DNA of 64,000 nucleotides from Rikenella microfusus DSM 15922 (GCF_000427365.1 NZ_KE386488.1:248001-312000), one strand, 5' to 3'; numbered from the stretch's first letter, positions 33,956 to 43,404 are shown. Notes: a model not told the origin generated them from the letters alone. Made by a program: numbers and translations.

Positions 33956-35074
33956 TCACTGCTTGTATTTCAACCGCGAACGTGTGATCGTACTTTCCTG
34001 GATCGGTTTGTGCGGCTTCGAGGCGATATTGAAATTCAGCCCGAATCCCACCGACTGGTAGATCTGCAAATAATCCCACGGTTTGGGAATCCGGCCCTGG
34101 TCGCGTTTCTCCTGCGCCTTCGGCGTCGTGATCTGGTCGTTGTAGATCATATTGACGATCACCGACGCCGTGATCACGTCCGTGAATTTGAAGTTCACCG
34201 TATTGTTCCACGTAGCCGACGGCGGCAGCTCATAGTTCCAGAACCCGTCGAGTTGCGTGGCGTACTCGATTTTGTTCTTGGCGAACTGGGTCTTGTAAAT
34301 GATACGTGCCTGCGCACCGATCTGGGCCTTGAATTTCGGGTTCTCTTTGGCCGGATCGATACCGAGCCCCCCTTTGCGCGCCAGGGAGTCGTTCAGCACG
34401 AAGATGAATTTACCGGCGATGGGCGACAAAAAGATATTGATTTTTTTGCTCGGCGGTTCATAGGTGAAACCGCCCGATATTTCGATCGTGCCCGGAGCCA
34501 TGAACGACGATTTCCACACTTTGGGCGCATCTTTCGGATAATCGTAGCTTTTGGAGAACTGCGATTTCCAGATCAGCGAGCTGGAGAGTTTCCAGCGTTC
34601 CGAGATATTCCAGCTCGGGGTGACCGACAGGTTGAAGTAGTCCACGTTCTTGCGTGTTTCTCCCGTCGTGCGCATCAGTCCGTATTTGGCGTCGAATACC
34701 GTCTTGATACTGAACACCGGGGCCGTGTAGTTATGTTCGAAAATAAGCGAAGCCAGTCCCGAGAACGAATTGTCGCCCCCCTGCTGCCAATTGGTGAAAC
34801 TGACCTGCGTGACGCTCAGGCCCGGCTTGATCGTATAACTGTTCCGCTGTTTGGAACGCAATTTGCGAAGATACTTGTCGTAAGCATCGCTGTATAGCTC
34901 GAACCTCAGTTCCGTGGTCGGTTTGGCCGGTTTGATCAGCGTGTCGGGCACCGTTTCGAGCGGTACGGCCTGTTTCTTCGGATTGAACTGCGCCGACGCC
35001 GGCCCTGCCGCCAGAAACAGCAATGCCGCCGCCAGCCATGGATTTTTAAGCAGAATGTGTAGCTTTGTAATCAT
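33956..35074 (-). CDS. DUF3078 family exported protein
   Basis: The 372-residue protein has a cleavable signal (LAAALLFLAAGPASAQ) and the DUF3078 pattern: WQQGGDNSFSGLAS, IKTVFDAKYGLMRT and several strands ending in aromatic residues (for example YQSVGFGLNFNI). This suggests an outer-membrane beta-barrel-like protein restricted to Bacteroidota. The molecular function is unknown. ATG 35072-35074 replaces a longer frame lacking a signal, and a -7 box lies 42 nt upstream. It is divergent from nfo. Confidence 0.88.
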   Translation of the reverse strand: MITKLHILLKNPWLAAALLFLAAGPASAQFNPKKQAVPLETVPDTLIKPAKPTTELRFELYSDAYDKYLRKLRSKQRNSYTIKPGLSVTQVSFTNWQQGGDNSFSGLASLIFEHNYTAPVFSIKTVFDAKYGLMRTTGETRKNVDYFNLSVTPSWNISERWKLSSSLIWKSQFSKSYDYPKDAPKVWKSSFMAPGTIEISGGFTYEPPSKKINIFLSPIAGKFIFVLNDSLARKGGLGIDPAKENPKFKAQIGAQARIIYKTQFAKNKIEYATQLDGFWNYELPPSATWNNTVNFKFTDVITASVIVNMIYNDQITTPKAQEKRDQGRIPKPWDYLQIYQSVGFGLNFNIASKPHKPIQESTITRSRLKYKQ

Positions 35075-35116
35075 AATCTTCAGACGGGCAGCAAGTCCCC
35101 GGCAACCGTACGAATG

Positions 35117-35124
35117 CAAATTTA
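35117..35124 (-). promoter_or_regulatory. -7 box for the DUF3078 gene
   Basis: Minus-strand TAAATTTG fits TAnnTTTG in the short divergent gap with nfo. Confidence 0.5.
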
Positions 35125-35142
35125 TAAAAATAACCGATAGCC

Positions 35143-36009
35143 ATGAAATATTTCGGAGCACATGTCAGCGCATCCGGCGGGGTCGAAAACGCCCCCCTCA
35201 ACGCGCGGAAAATCGGAGCCGGGGCTTTCGCCCTCTTTACCAAAAACCAGCGTCAATGGGTGGCGGCGCCTCTCTCCGCCGCGCAAATCGACGCTTTCCG
35301 GGCCAATTGCGAGGCTGCCGGTTACCGGCCGTTCCAGATCCTGCCCCACGACAGCTACCTGATCAACCTGGGCCATCCCGACAAGGCCGGACTTCAAAAA
35401 TCGCGCCAGGCGTTCAACGACGAGATGAAACGCTGCGAGCTGCTCGGCCTCGACAGGCTCAATTTCCATCCGGGCAGTTCGCTCAAAGAGATCGCGGACG
35501 AGGAGTGCCTCTCGCTGATCGCCGAGTCGATCGACCTGGCTCTGGAAGCGACCGAAGGCGTAACGGCCGTGATCGAGAATACGGCCGGACAGGGTTCCAA
35601 CCTCGGCTGGAAATTCGAACACCTCGCCTACATCATCGACCGCGTGCAGGACAAGAGCCGCGTGGGCATCTGCATCGACACCTGCCATGCCTATTCGGCC
35701 GGTTACGACCTCAGTACCGCCGCGGCCTGCGAACGGACTTTCGCCGAGCTCGACCGGGTGGTGGGCCTGAAGTACCTCAAGGGTATGCACCTGAACGACG
35801 ATATGAAAGCTCAGGGGAGCCGCGTAGACCGCCACGCTCCGTTGGGCGAAGGGACGCTGGGGCTGGAAGCGTTCCGCTACATCGCCGCCGACCCCCGTTT
35901 CGACGACATGCCGCTGATCCTCGAAACGCCGGACGAAAGCCGCTGGCCCGACGAAATCGCACAGCTTTACGGCTTTGCAGGAGAGGCGGGACCGGGTACC
36001 GGCATATAG
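35143..36009 (+). CDS. nfo: Endonuclease IV (AP endonuclease)
   Basis: The 288-residue TIM-barrel enzyme cleaves DNA 5' to abasic sites in base excision repair. Family residues include GAHVSASGG, the Zn ligand histidine in [17 protein letters not shown], the glutamate in [38 protein letters not shown] and ILETPDE. All metal-ligand regions are present and the length is normal. Confidence 0.96.
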   Translation: MKYFGAHVSASGGVENAPLNARKIGAGAFALFTKNQRQWVAAPLSAAQIDAFRANCEAAGYRPFQILPHDSYLINLGHPDKAGLQKSRQAFNDEMKRCELLGLDRLNFHPGSSLKEIADEECLSLIAESIDLALEATEGVTAVIENTAGQGSNLGWKFEHLAYIIDRVQDKSRVGICIDTCHAYSAGYDLSTAAACERTFAELDRVVGLKYLKGMHLNDDMKAQGSRVDRHAPLGEGTLGLEAFRYIAADPRFDDMPLILETPDESRWPDEIAQLYGFAGEAGPGTGI

Positions 36010-36419
36010 TCGGAAACCTTGGTATGTCCGAATATACGGGGATTTGTCCGGGGGCGGGGATCATTTGGGCTTCCCGGCTATGTTCCGATATACCGATCGT
36101 TTTCGCCGACGCTTTTTCGGCCCATGCCGCCCCCCTTTGCGACAGGGAGAGTTTCCGGTCGGTCTTTTGCGGTACGGGACTTTTATTATCAGGAGAACGA
36201 CCTGTCCGTCGGTTCATCTTAGGATGATACGCACCGGCCGGAGCCAGCGAGGACAGCCTGCATATCTTCATCGGAGGCGGCACCGGCCAGACAAAAGGGA
36301 GCCGTCTGGAAAATCCTGCCGTCATATGTCGGCACAGGCGAGATTCCGAACCGCCATAAAATTGCCGCAGGAGAATAACGACACGCCTCAGTTGCCGCAC
36401 ACCGTGCCGCCCGTCGCGG
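36010..36419. other. Intergenic DNA with repeat traces
   Basis: GGCCGGAGCCAGCGAGGACA at about 36236-36255 is a module C end. The part at 36020-36130 is loosely similar to class F interiors (AGGGGGCGGCATG-like on the minus strand). No gene is seen between nfo and recF. Confidence 0.4.
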
Positions 36420-37523
36420 CTACAACTCAGTGAACGTTCCCCCGCCGACCCCGAACAGCTTGTAATTCTCCGTCATTTTCGCCAAAATCCCCTCCAGCCG
36501 CACCTTGTTGCTGTCCGTAATGAAAATCTGGCCGAAACGATCCGACGACACCATTCCGATCAGCTGTTCCACCCGTGCCATATCCAGCTTATCGAACACA
36601 TCGTCCAACAGCAGGATCGGTTTTACCCCCCTCAACTCCCGGATAATGTCGAACTGTGCCAGCTTCAGCGCCAGCAACATCGACTTCTGCTGCCCCTGCG
36701 AACCGTATTTGCGGATCGGGAACCCCATAATCTCCAGCTTCATGTCGTCGCGGTGCACCCCGCAATTCGTGAACCCGCAGATCCGGTCCCTCTCCCGCGA
36801 AGCCGCCAGCAGCTCCCCGAAAGGCGCCTCCGCCAGCTCCGAACGGTACGACACCTCTACCTCCTCCCGATCCGACGACAAGACCGCGTAATACTCCGCC
36901 ACCTTCGGCGCCAGCCTCCCGACCATCTCCGCCCGCTTGCGGTACACCAGCGTCCCCGTCTGCTCCAGCTGCATGTCCAGCACCTCCAGAATCTCGTCGA
37001 ATCCCGTCAGAGGCCCCGTTTTGAGCAACCGGTTGCGCTCCTGCAACAGCCGGTTGTACTTCACCATCGCCGTCAGGTACTCCCGGTCCGTCTGCGAAAG
37101 GAACGAATTGAGAAACCGGCGGCGCTCCTCGCCCGACTCGTGGATCAACGCCGTATCGCCCGGCGATACCATCACGATCGGCAGCAGTCCGATATGCTCC
37201 GTAACCCGGTCGTACTCCTTGCCGTTCCGTTTGATGACCTTGCCGCCGCCCCGCCTGAAGCTGCACACCACCGCCTCGCGCCGCTCTCCTCCGCCGAGCG
37301 AATAGCGGCCGTCCAGCATGAAGAAATCTTCCCCGTGCCGGATCGATTGCCCGTCGGTCAGCCCCACCGCGCTCTTGCTCATCGACAAGTACCACACCGC
37401 ATCCACCAGGTTCGTCTTCCCCGTGCCGTTGTCCCCCACCAGGCAATTCACATTGGCCGAGAACTCCAGCTCCGCCTCCGGTATATTTTTAAAATTCAGT
37501 ATCGAAATCCGTTCCAGAAACAT
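36420..37523 (-). CDS. recF: DNA replication and repair protein RecF
   Basis: The 367-residue SMC-like ATPase has Walker A GDNGTGKT (30-37) and the signature SQGQQKSMLLALKLAQ. Walker B is PILLLDDVFDKLD and the C-terminal loop is FITDSN. RecF with RecO and RecR loads RecA at gaps; recR is also in this window (58330-58920). It lies downstream of the polysaccharide genes on the same strand but has its own -7 box. Confidence 0.96.
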   Translation of the reverse strand: MFLERISILNFKNIPEAELEFSANVNCLVGDNGTGKTNLVDAVWYLSMSKSAVGLTDGQSIRHGEDFFMLDGRYSLGGGERREAVVCSFRRGGGKVIKRNGKEYDRVTEHIGLLPIVMVSPGDTALIHESGEERRRFLNSFLSQTDREYLTAMVKYNRLLQERNRLLKTGPLTGFDEILEVLDMQLEQTGTLVYRKRAEMVGRLAPKVAEYYAVLSSDREEVEVSYRSELAEAPFGELLAASRERDRICGFTNCGVHRDDMKLEIMGFPIRKYGSQGQQKSMLLALKLAQFDIIRELRGVKPILLLDDVFDKLDMARVEQLIGMVSSDRFGQIFITDSNKVRLEGILAKMTENYKLFGVGGGTFTEL

Positions 37524-37549
37524 CTCTGTCCCCCGCGAAAGTTATTCTG

Positions 37550-37557
37550 CAAAGATA
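37550..37557 (-). promoter_or_regulatory. -7 box for recF
   Basis: Minus-strand TATCTTTG, 26 nt before the ATG. Confidence 0.55.
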
Positions 37558-37704
37558 CCTTTTTGGCAACTATATACAATTCTGAGCGGGGAAGTCCCGC
37601 AACGAACGTACCGACCATGCCATCGCCGTCCCGTCCGCAGGGCGGCAAAGAAACGCCGTATCGTAAAAAACGGCGGCGCCCCGCCCGCAGAAGAGAAGGA
37701 CGAC

Positions 37705-39279
37705 TTATCGTCTCCGTTTCGCCACGGCGCCCCGCACCAGCCCCGCCGCCAGCCTGACGAAACAACGCATTCCTTCCGAGCCGGCGTACATCGCCCCCCC
37801 GCAGACCAGCCCGTAAAGCAGCGGAACCGCCAGCGCATTGACCGCCCAGCCGCCCCACGTGGTCATCGGCGGCAGCCAGCCCAGACCGACGACCCACCCC
37901 ACCAGCAACCAGGTCCCCGCAATCAGGGCGAAATACTTGGCCAGCGTCAGCCAATACTCCGCCGACGACTCCTTAAAGCCCCTGCGGTACAGGAAATACG
38001 GCTTCCACAACAGCATGAACAACCCCGTGCTCAGCAACTTGCCCACGATCACCCCCGCCACGCCGTAATGCAGACAGGCCCAGACCGACACCGCCACATT
38101 CAACCCCGCCTCCGTCCAGGCCGCCCATACGTCATGGTACAGCCCGTAGGCATTCAGGAAATATTGCACCGTCTGGCGCACCAGCCCGACGAACAGCGTC
38201 CCCACCAGCATCAGCACGATCAACCCCGAAAACAGCTCGTACCTGTCCGGAGGCAGCCACAGTTCGATGAACGGATTGACCAGCATGTAGAACCCGAACG
38301 CCAGCGTCCCCCCCAACCAGAAATACATGGCATTGAACTGCCAGAATACCAGTTTGATTTTCCCGCGGTCCCCCTCGGCCACCAGATTGCCGACCCCCGC
38401 GTAACTGTTTTGCAGCGTCGCCGTGATAAACGCCGTCACTCGGTTGATGATCAGGGAATAATTCGTATAGAAAGTCACCGCGGTCAGCGAGAGGGTCTGC
38501 GCGACCACCAGTTTGTCCGACTGCGTGAGCACGAAACCGGCGATCCGGTGCGAAAAGATACGTTTCACCCCTGCGAACACCTCCCGGTATTTGCGCACCA
38601 CGCCCCGGCCGAGCCGGGGCGACGAACGCAGCCACGGATAGACCCGCCGCATCACCGCTTCCAGCCACACGGCGAAAACCACCCCGAACACCACCTCCAG
38701 CAACAGCCACGACAGGTAACCGGCTCCCGCCCATTTCAGCAAGGCCATCTGCAACAGCACTTTCGCGATCAGGCACAAGTTGAACACCCTGGCCACCTCG
38801 TACCCTTTCTGGTCCGCCACCAGCAGGTTCTGCTTGTAATTGACCAGATAGCTCAACAGCGTCGTGATCAGGAAGGTGAAATAAGCCGCATAAATCACCC
38901 CCGCGTCCAGGCCCGCGGCGATCTCCCTGGCGAAAATCCACGGAATGAAAACGGCGAAAACCAGGCCCGCCGCCGCGATCAGTATCCCGACCAGACGGAG
39001 CAGCCATCCCAGCAGCGACACCAGTTCGGTCACCCGCTCCCGGTCGTCGCGGAAAAGAGGGGCATACAGCACGTTGGCGATCGCCACCGGAATCCCCATC
39101 TCCGCCAGATTCAGGAACCCGATGTACCCCATCACCGTTTCGGACAGCCCCACCAGATCGTTGCCCAGCGTCTCGAGAAAAATACGCCGCGAAAAGAAAT
39201 TGAGCAGCAGCACCAACATATAAAACGTCAGCGACACCTTCACATTCTTGATGCTGTACGATACCCTCGACATCGGCAA
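37705..39279 (-). CDS. Polysaccharide flippase (Wzx/MATE-like)
   Basis: The 524-residue membrane protein has about 12-14 hydrophobic segments and the polysaccharide-biosynthesis-protein pattern near the N-terminus (FFSRRIFLETLGNDLVGLSE, NLAEMGIPVAIANVLY). It probably flips lipid-linked oligosaccharides across the inner membrane. It starts 10 nt downstream of a GT2 gene, so the pair is likely one operon with the second GT2 upstream. A Wzy polymerase is not seen nearby. Confidence 0.88.
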   Translation of the reverse strand: MPMSRVSYSIKNVKVSLTFYMLVLLLNFFSRRIFLETLGNDLVGLSETVMGYIGFLNLAEMGIPVAIANVLYAPLFRDDRERVTELVSLLGWLLRLVGILIAAAGLVFAVFIPWIFAREIAAGLDAGVIYAAYFTFLITTLLSYLVNYKQNLLVADQKGYEVARVFNLCLIAKVLLQMALLKWAGAGYLSWLLLEVVFGVVFAVWLEAVMRRVYPWLRSSPRLGRGVVRKYREVFAGVKRIFSHRIAGFVLTQSDKLVVAQTLSLTAVTFYTNYSLIINRVTAFITATLQNSYAGVGNLVAEGDRGKIKLVFWQFNAMYFWLGGTLAFGFYMLVNPFIELWLPPDRYELFSGLIVLMLVGTLFVGLVRQTVQYFLNAYGLYHDVWAAWTEAGLNVAVSVWACLHYGVAGVIVGKLLSTGLFMLLWKPYFLYRRGFKESSAEYWLTLAKYFALIAGTWLLVGWVVGLGWLPPMTTWGGWAVNALAVPLLYGLVCGGAMYAGSEGMRCFVRLAAGLVRGAVAKRRR

Positions 39280-39289
39280 TCCCCGGTAT

Positions 39290-40228
39290 TTAGATCCCTT
39301 CGGTAAAATGTCTCCACGCGCTGCGGTTCGCCGCCGCCCACTCTCCGTACCGCCCGCTTTTGGCCGCGTTCCGCGTCAGCCGTCCCAGCCGTTCGTGGCA
39401 CCGGTACCCCGCCTGCGTCAGCGCGTAAACCGCCCGCGCGTAAAACCGGCCGCGCACCTTCCCGTAATAGATGTACTTCGCCTCGGACAACATCCGGAAC
39501 TTGCGTTTCGACACCGCGCAGGACTGCCCTGCCAGATGAACGATCCGCGCCTGCGGCACCGACCACACGCCCCACCCGTCCCGGCGCAGACGCACGCACA
39601 GCTCCATGTCTTCGTAATACATGAAGAAATCCGGGTCGAACGCCGGTTTGCCGTCCAAAGCCTCCCGCCGCACCATCAGGTCCGCTCCGGAGACGTAGCC
39701 CACCCGCCGCGGCTCCGTACCGTAATTGAACCACGTTCCGGCAGGCCATACCAACCGTTTGAAACCTTCGGGCATCAGCCCCGTCAGTTCCCAGCCCAGG
39801 CCGTGCACGGGCGAAAACGACTGGGCCGGCGACACGCCGTCAGCTCCGTACAGGTTCCCGCCCGCGACCGCCGCCTCCGGGCGGCGGTCCAGAAAGCCGG
39901 CCAATATCCCCACGGCGTCGTTGAGCAGCACCGTGTCGGGATTCAGGAAAAACAGGTACTCCGCCCGGCCGTAAAGAGCTTCGAGCCGTTCGACCCCCAG
40001 GTTGTTGGCCCGCCCGAAACCCAGATTCTCTTCCGCCTCCACGCACAACGTCTCCGGAAATTCGCGACGCACCATCTGCGCCGATCCGTCCTCCGAACCG
40101 TTGTCCACCACGACGACCCGGAACCCGCCTTCCTTCTGTCTGTCTGTCTGTGCGAATACCGACCGCAGGCAGTCCCGCAGCAGGTCGCACGTATTATAGC
40201 TGACGATTACGATGCCTGTCCGTATCAT
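39290..40228 (-). CDS. Glycosyltransferase family 2 (rhamnosyltransferase-like)
   Basis: The 312-residue GT-A enzyme begins GIVIVSYNTCDLLRDCLRSV. It has the acidic pair of the nucleotide-binding site in VVDNGSEDGS, FLNPDTVLL, and the catalytic-loop-like YYEDMELCVRLRRDGWG. Its start overlaps the stop of the upstream GT2 by 4 nt (ATGA), implying translational coupling. It probably adds a sugar to a lipid-linked glycan exported by the flippase. The sugar is unknown. Confidence 0.9.
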   Translation of the reverse strand: MIRTGIVIVSYNTCDLLRDCLRSVFAQTDRQKEGGFRVVVVDNGSEDGSAQMVRREFPETLCVEAEENLGFGRANNLGVERLEALYGRAEYLFFLNPDTVLLNDAVGILAGFLDRRPEAAVAGGNLYGADGVSPAQSFSPVHGLGWELTGLMPEGFKRLVWPAGTWFNYGTEPRRVGYVSGADLMVRREALDGKPAFDPDFFMYYEDMELCVRLRRDGWGVWSVPQARIVHLAGQSCAVSKRKFRMLSEAKYIYYGKVRGRFYARAVYALTQAGYRCHERLGRLTRNAAKSGRYGEWAAANRSAWRHFTEGI

Positions 40229-41253
40229 GCCTTTCCGCGCTGTTTTCTAAAGCTCAGGAATATGCCGTAGCACCATAGCAGCAGGCTGAGGTAAAGCCTC
40301 GCCCCGAGCGGACGGAAACGGAACGCCCCCGCCACCAGCCGGCTCAGCGGCTGCAATCCGGCCCCTGCCGTCTCCATATGCTGCACGCCGGTCTCCCACA
40401 AGGCCGCCATCCACCGTTTGCGGTACGCCCGGCCCAGCGGCGAGAGATACAGGTGCTTCATACCGTATACCGCATTGGTTACGGCCTGACGCTCCACATT
40501 GACGTCCCGCGGCGCCCCCGCAAGGTACTGCACGATATAGAGCAGCGAATCCATCTTGGTCCGGGTCATGGCGCTGCGCATGGTCGATCCTTCGCGCAGG
40601 TTGTGCCGGTAGGTGACCTGCCCGAGGGTGGCTATCCGCTCCACGACTTCGTATGCCTGCATGCACCATAACGCGTCTTCGTAGATCAGCCCGTCGCGGA
40701 ATTCCAGCCCGTTTTCCCGGATGAAATCCAGCCTGATCAGTTTGTTGGTCGCGTTGGAAAAGTTGAGCCGGCCGAAATTGCGGACAACGGCTTCCCGACT
40801 GCCATAGACCGGTTCGGCGGGGTTGAAATAGACCGTATCCTCTTTCACCGCGCCCGACGCGGTTACCCGGCGGTAGTTGCCCTGCACCCAGTCCGGAAAA
40901 TCGGCGCATTCCGCGACTGACGCCATCGAAGCCAGAGCACGCGGTTCCAGAGCGTCGTCGCCGTCCAGATAGAAGATATAGTCTCCGGTAGCCACCGCCG
41001 TTCCGGTATTGCGGGCGGCGGCCTGTCCCCGGTTGCGGATATGGCTCACGATATGGAACGATATGCCGCACTGTTTCGCTTCGGGGGCCAGGGCCTCCAC
41101 CGTCGTCATCGAGTCGTCCGTGCCGCAGTCGTCCACCACGATGCACTCCAGGGAGTTTTCCGCCGAATCCCGCCCTCCCGCGAATACCGATCTCAGGCAT
41201 GCTCCGATCCAGGGAGCCACGTTATAAACCGGAATGACGATACTGATTTTCAT
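40225..41253 (-). CDS. Glycosyltransferase family 2
   Basis: The 342-residue enzyme starts MKISIVIPVYNVAPWIGACL. It has VVDDCGTDDSM, the DxD-type DGDDALEP and a later ENGLEFRDGLIYEDALW acceptor-side segment, typical of GT2 enzymes of surface polysaccharide clusters. ATG 41251-41253 was chosen because the residues before it in the longer frame are unlike any GT2. It overlaps the next GT2 gene by 4 nt. Confidence 0.9.
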   Translation of the reverse strand: MKISIVIPVYNVAPWIGACLRSVFAGGRDSAENSLECIVVDDCGTDDSMTTVEALAPEAKQCGISFHIVSHIRNRGQAAARNTGTAVATGDYIFYLDGDDALEPRALASMASVAECADFPDWVQGNYRRVTASGAVKEDTVYFNPAEPVYGSREAVVRNFGRLNFSNATNKLIRLDFIRENGLEFRDGLIYEDALWCMQAYEVVERIATLGQVTYRHNLREGSTMRSAMTRTKMDSLLYIVQYLAGAPRDVNVERQAVTNAVYGMKHLYLSPLGRAYRKRWMAALWETGVQHMETAGAGLQPLSRLVAGAFRFRPLGARLYLSLLLWCYGIFLSFRKQRGKA

Positions 41254-41287
41254 AGGTCGTTTTGCATTGATCTTTCCGTGCGCCGTT

Positions 41288-41578
41288 TCAGCGCACGACG
41301 ATATTCCGTACGATTTTGGCACGCAGCAGGGCGTTGATCTGCGCGGCGAGCTGTTTGCGGCGCATGAAGACTTCGGCGCGTACTGCCGACGACGAGAAGC
41401 TGACGTAGAGCACGCCGTTCCGGATATAGACGTCTTCGGTACAGCGCGCGACATATCCGCCTGCCGCTTCGGCCCACAATTCCACGGCCCGCCCCTCCAT
41501 CGAAGCGGGGCCCAAAGCCCGCTCCCTGAAAAATTCGCCGAGCAATTCGCCCACGCTTTTCGGTTCCGTCCGCCGCAT
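41288..41578 (-). CDS. DUF721 family (DciA-like) protein
   Basis: The 96-residue protein has the DUF721 pattern: SVGELLGEFFRERALG, W-x-EAAGGYVARCTEDVYIRNGVLYVSFSSSAVRAEVFMRRKQL and a C-terminal KIVRNIVVR strand. Relatives in other phyla (DciA) help load the replicative helicase. In Bacteroidota the gene is often near recF, and here the polysaccharide genes separate them. ATG 41576-41578 gives the family N-terminus. It lies 34 nt upstream of the first GT2. Confidence 0.82.
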   Translation of the reverse strand: MRRTEPKSVGELLGEFFRERALGPASMEGRAVELWAEAAGGYVARCTEDVYIRNGVLYVSFSSSAVRAEVFMRRKQLAAQINALLRAKIVRNIVVR

Positions 41579-41710
41579 ATCGGGTATTGATATTTCGGTT
41601 ACAATTATTGGGTCCGGCACTCTCCCTCCCCCTCTTATTCCGCAGAATCCGGTCGCTCGGTCTGCGGTTAGCCGCACCGCCGACCATAAAACAATAAAGT
41701 TAAATATTAT

Positions 41711-41947
41711 GGCCGGAGCCAGCGAGGCCCAAACGAGCTTTGCGAGTTGCAGCCGTTAACTTCGCTTCGCTCGTTTTGCCTGGCGGCTTCCTCGCGCTAC
41801 CTCGCCAAAGTCCGCAAGCGGCCTTTAGGTCTCGGTACGCTGCTCGGTTCCTCCTTGTGCCTCGGCCATTCGTGCGAGCCCGATGGCTCTCGGCTACTGC
41901 GTCGGTTCGCCGGGGGTGGCTCCGGGCTGGCCGCTACGCAGATAAAT
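41711..41947. repeat. Module C repeat, long form
   Basis: It opens GGCCGGAGCCAGCGAGGC and closes GGGTGGCTCCGGGCTGGCCG, with CTACGCAGATAAATAA after it. Between these lie GTTAACTTCGCTTCGCTCG and GAGCCCGATGGCTCTCGG hairpins. Close copies are at 57791 and 62101 and an inverted one at 51223. Confidence 0.85.
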
Positions 41948-42060
41948 AACCGTACGGTTTTTATTGATGCGATTCGAAAGAATCGCCGGCCGTTGCGCCC
42001 AAGTCGCTTTGCGGCTTCGAGGGGTGGGCGCAAAGCCGATATTATGGTATTAAACCGTAC
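41948..42060. repeat. Module A repeat
   Basis: It is bounded by AACCGTACGG and AAACCGTAC. It contains TTTTTATTGATGCGATTCGA, the GCGATTC/GAATCGC hairpin and the long stem GCGCCCAAGTCGC/GGGGTGGGCGC. It directly abuts module C. Confidence 0.85.
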
Positions 42061-42079
42061 ATTAAAATCGTAACGTTTA

Positions 42080-42205
42080 TGTTAGTCTGCGACCTATGGT
42101 CGCGCGGGCCGCAGCCTCCCGCAGCGGAGGCCCGCAAAATCAATCGCTCACGCGATTGTTGCGTTCCCCGCAGGCTGCTGCCCTTGGCAAACATAAAATC
42201 TAACT
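42080..42205. repeat. Module E repeat, variant in reverse orientation
   Basis: It begins TGCGACCTATGGTCGCGCGG and ends CGCAGGCTGCTGCCCTTGGC, the complement of the E start. The middle (AATCGCTCACGCGATT) is replaced relative to the copies at 30264 and 48492. It is the third member of the C-A-E array. Confidence 0.7.
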
Positions 42206-42273
42206 GTACAGTTTGTTACCAGTCGGAGCCCGTGAGTTCAGCCATCGCAGCTCCGTCGGAACGCCGGGACGGG

Positions 42274-43404
42274 TTATTCCAGTTTCCGGAAATAGTACAA
42301 TTCGTGATCCGGCAGCAGTTCCGGATGCAGGATACGCACCAGGTCGGCCAGCACCACATCCGGCCGTACCGCCCCCGATTCCCAGAAATCGCTGCCCCCC
42401 GTCGGCGTGGTCCGGGCGTTGTTGTTATACACGTCGCCCCGCCGCACCACGGGCAGATCGGCGAAGCGCCGGTTGTCGGCCTTGAGCTGCGCCATATTCT
42501 GCGCCATGCCCGGCCCCAACCAGAAATCGGCATCGGCCATCATCAGTAATGCCTTTTCAGCACTCACCGGGCGGCTTACGTCCGTATCCTCCCCTTTGCC
42601 GAGGTAATCGCCCCCCGCATCCTCCAGCAAACGCACCATGTAGCTCCGGTCGCCCGGCAGGTACCACACATCCTTGTACGGCGCATTGAGCATGACCCCG
42701 GGCCGTTTCCCGACCTGCGACGCCACCCGTTCGCCGAGGGTGTTATACTCGTTCTCCGTGTGCATGAACCGCTCCACCGCCTGCTCCATCCGTCCTGCGA
42801 GCAATCCGAACGGTACGATCCATTCGGCACGCCCCAACGGGTCGTTCTCCAGATAGTCGGAGATATACACGACCGGCACGCCCAGCTGCCTCAATTTGGC
42901 CGCCGCCGCATTCTCGCCCGTCAGACCGTACATGAACACGACATCCGGACGCAAGGCGACGATGGTCTCGTAATCGAGATTATTGTCGTATCCCACCTCT
43001 TTCGCTCCGGCGGCATGCACCGCCGGGTTGGTGATGAAATCCAGCCCGGATACTCCTTTCACGGCATCCGCGCGTCCCACGGCATCGAGGAAAGCGACGT
43101 GGGTCGAGGACATGCAGACGGCCGACCGGATCGGCCAGCGGATTTCGCCCGATCGCAGCACGGCGGCGGTGTCGGCCACCAGACGGTAGTCGTACGCCAC
43201 GCTGTCGGCTCCCTGCCACGGATTCATGACACGCAGAACGGGGCCCCGGTCATCGGTCAGCAGCGCGAACCGTTGCGCGTGGCGGGTTTCGTACAACGGC
43301 CGCAGCGTGTCGTCGTCCGTCCGGGACCCGCCGTCGCCGCCGCAGGAGACCGCGCCGGCGAGGACCGAAAGGAGGAAAAGGGAAAAAAGGCAAATGCGTT
43401 TCAT
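42274..43404 (-). CDS. BtuF/FepB-like ABC transporter substrate-binding lipoprotein
   Basis: The 376-residue lipoprotein (lipobox VSC, C21) belongs to the helical-backbone metal or cobalamin/siderophore-binding family. An N-terminal lobe contains STHVAFLDAVGRADAVKGVSG and VALRPDVVFMYG. A long helix and a C-terminal lobe follow (LADADFWLGPG-like segment, GDVYNNNARTTPTGGSDFWE). It would deliver cobalamin, heme or an Fe-siderophore to an ABC importer. No permease or ATPase gene is adjacent, so the partner must be elsewhere. Confidence 0.87.
   Translation of the reverse strand: MKRICLFSLFLLSVLAGAVSCGGDGGSRTDDDTLRPLYETRHAQRFALLTDDRGPVLRVMNPWQGADSVAYDYRLVADTAAVLRSGEIRWPIRSAVCMSSTHVAFLDAVGRADAVKGVSGLDFITNPAVHAAGAKEVGYDNNLDYETIVALRPDVVFMYGLTGENAAAAKLRQLGVPVVYISDYLENDPLGRAEWIVPFGLLAGRMEQAVERFMHTENEYNTLGERVASQVGKRPGVMLNAPYKDVWYLPGDRSYMVRLLEDAGGDYLGKGEDTDVSRPVSAEKALLMMADADFWLGPGMAQNMAQLKADNRRFADLPVVRRGDVYNNNARTTPTGGSDFWESGAVRPDVVLADLVRILHPELLPDHELYYFRKLE

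Noticed and set aside
37318-39306. 662-codon plus-strand frame opposite the flippase
   Set aside because: It is antisense to a clear membrane protein and consists of His/Gln/Arg-rich shadow sequence.
41711-42190. Short open frames within the repeat modules as small proteins
   Set aside because: The same frames recur wherever the repeats occur, lack consistent starts and are interrupted in some copies. The DNA conserves hairpins rather than codons.
41700-42205. CRISPR array or integron attC array
   Set aside because: Repeats are long, non-periodic and of several kinds with no spacers of constant length, and no cas genes or gene cassettes are present. Integron integrase is absent from the window.
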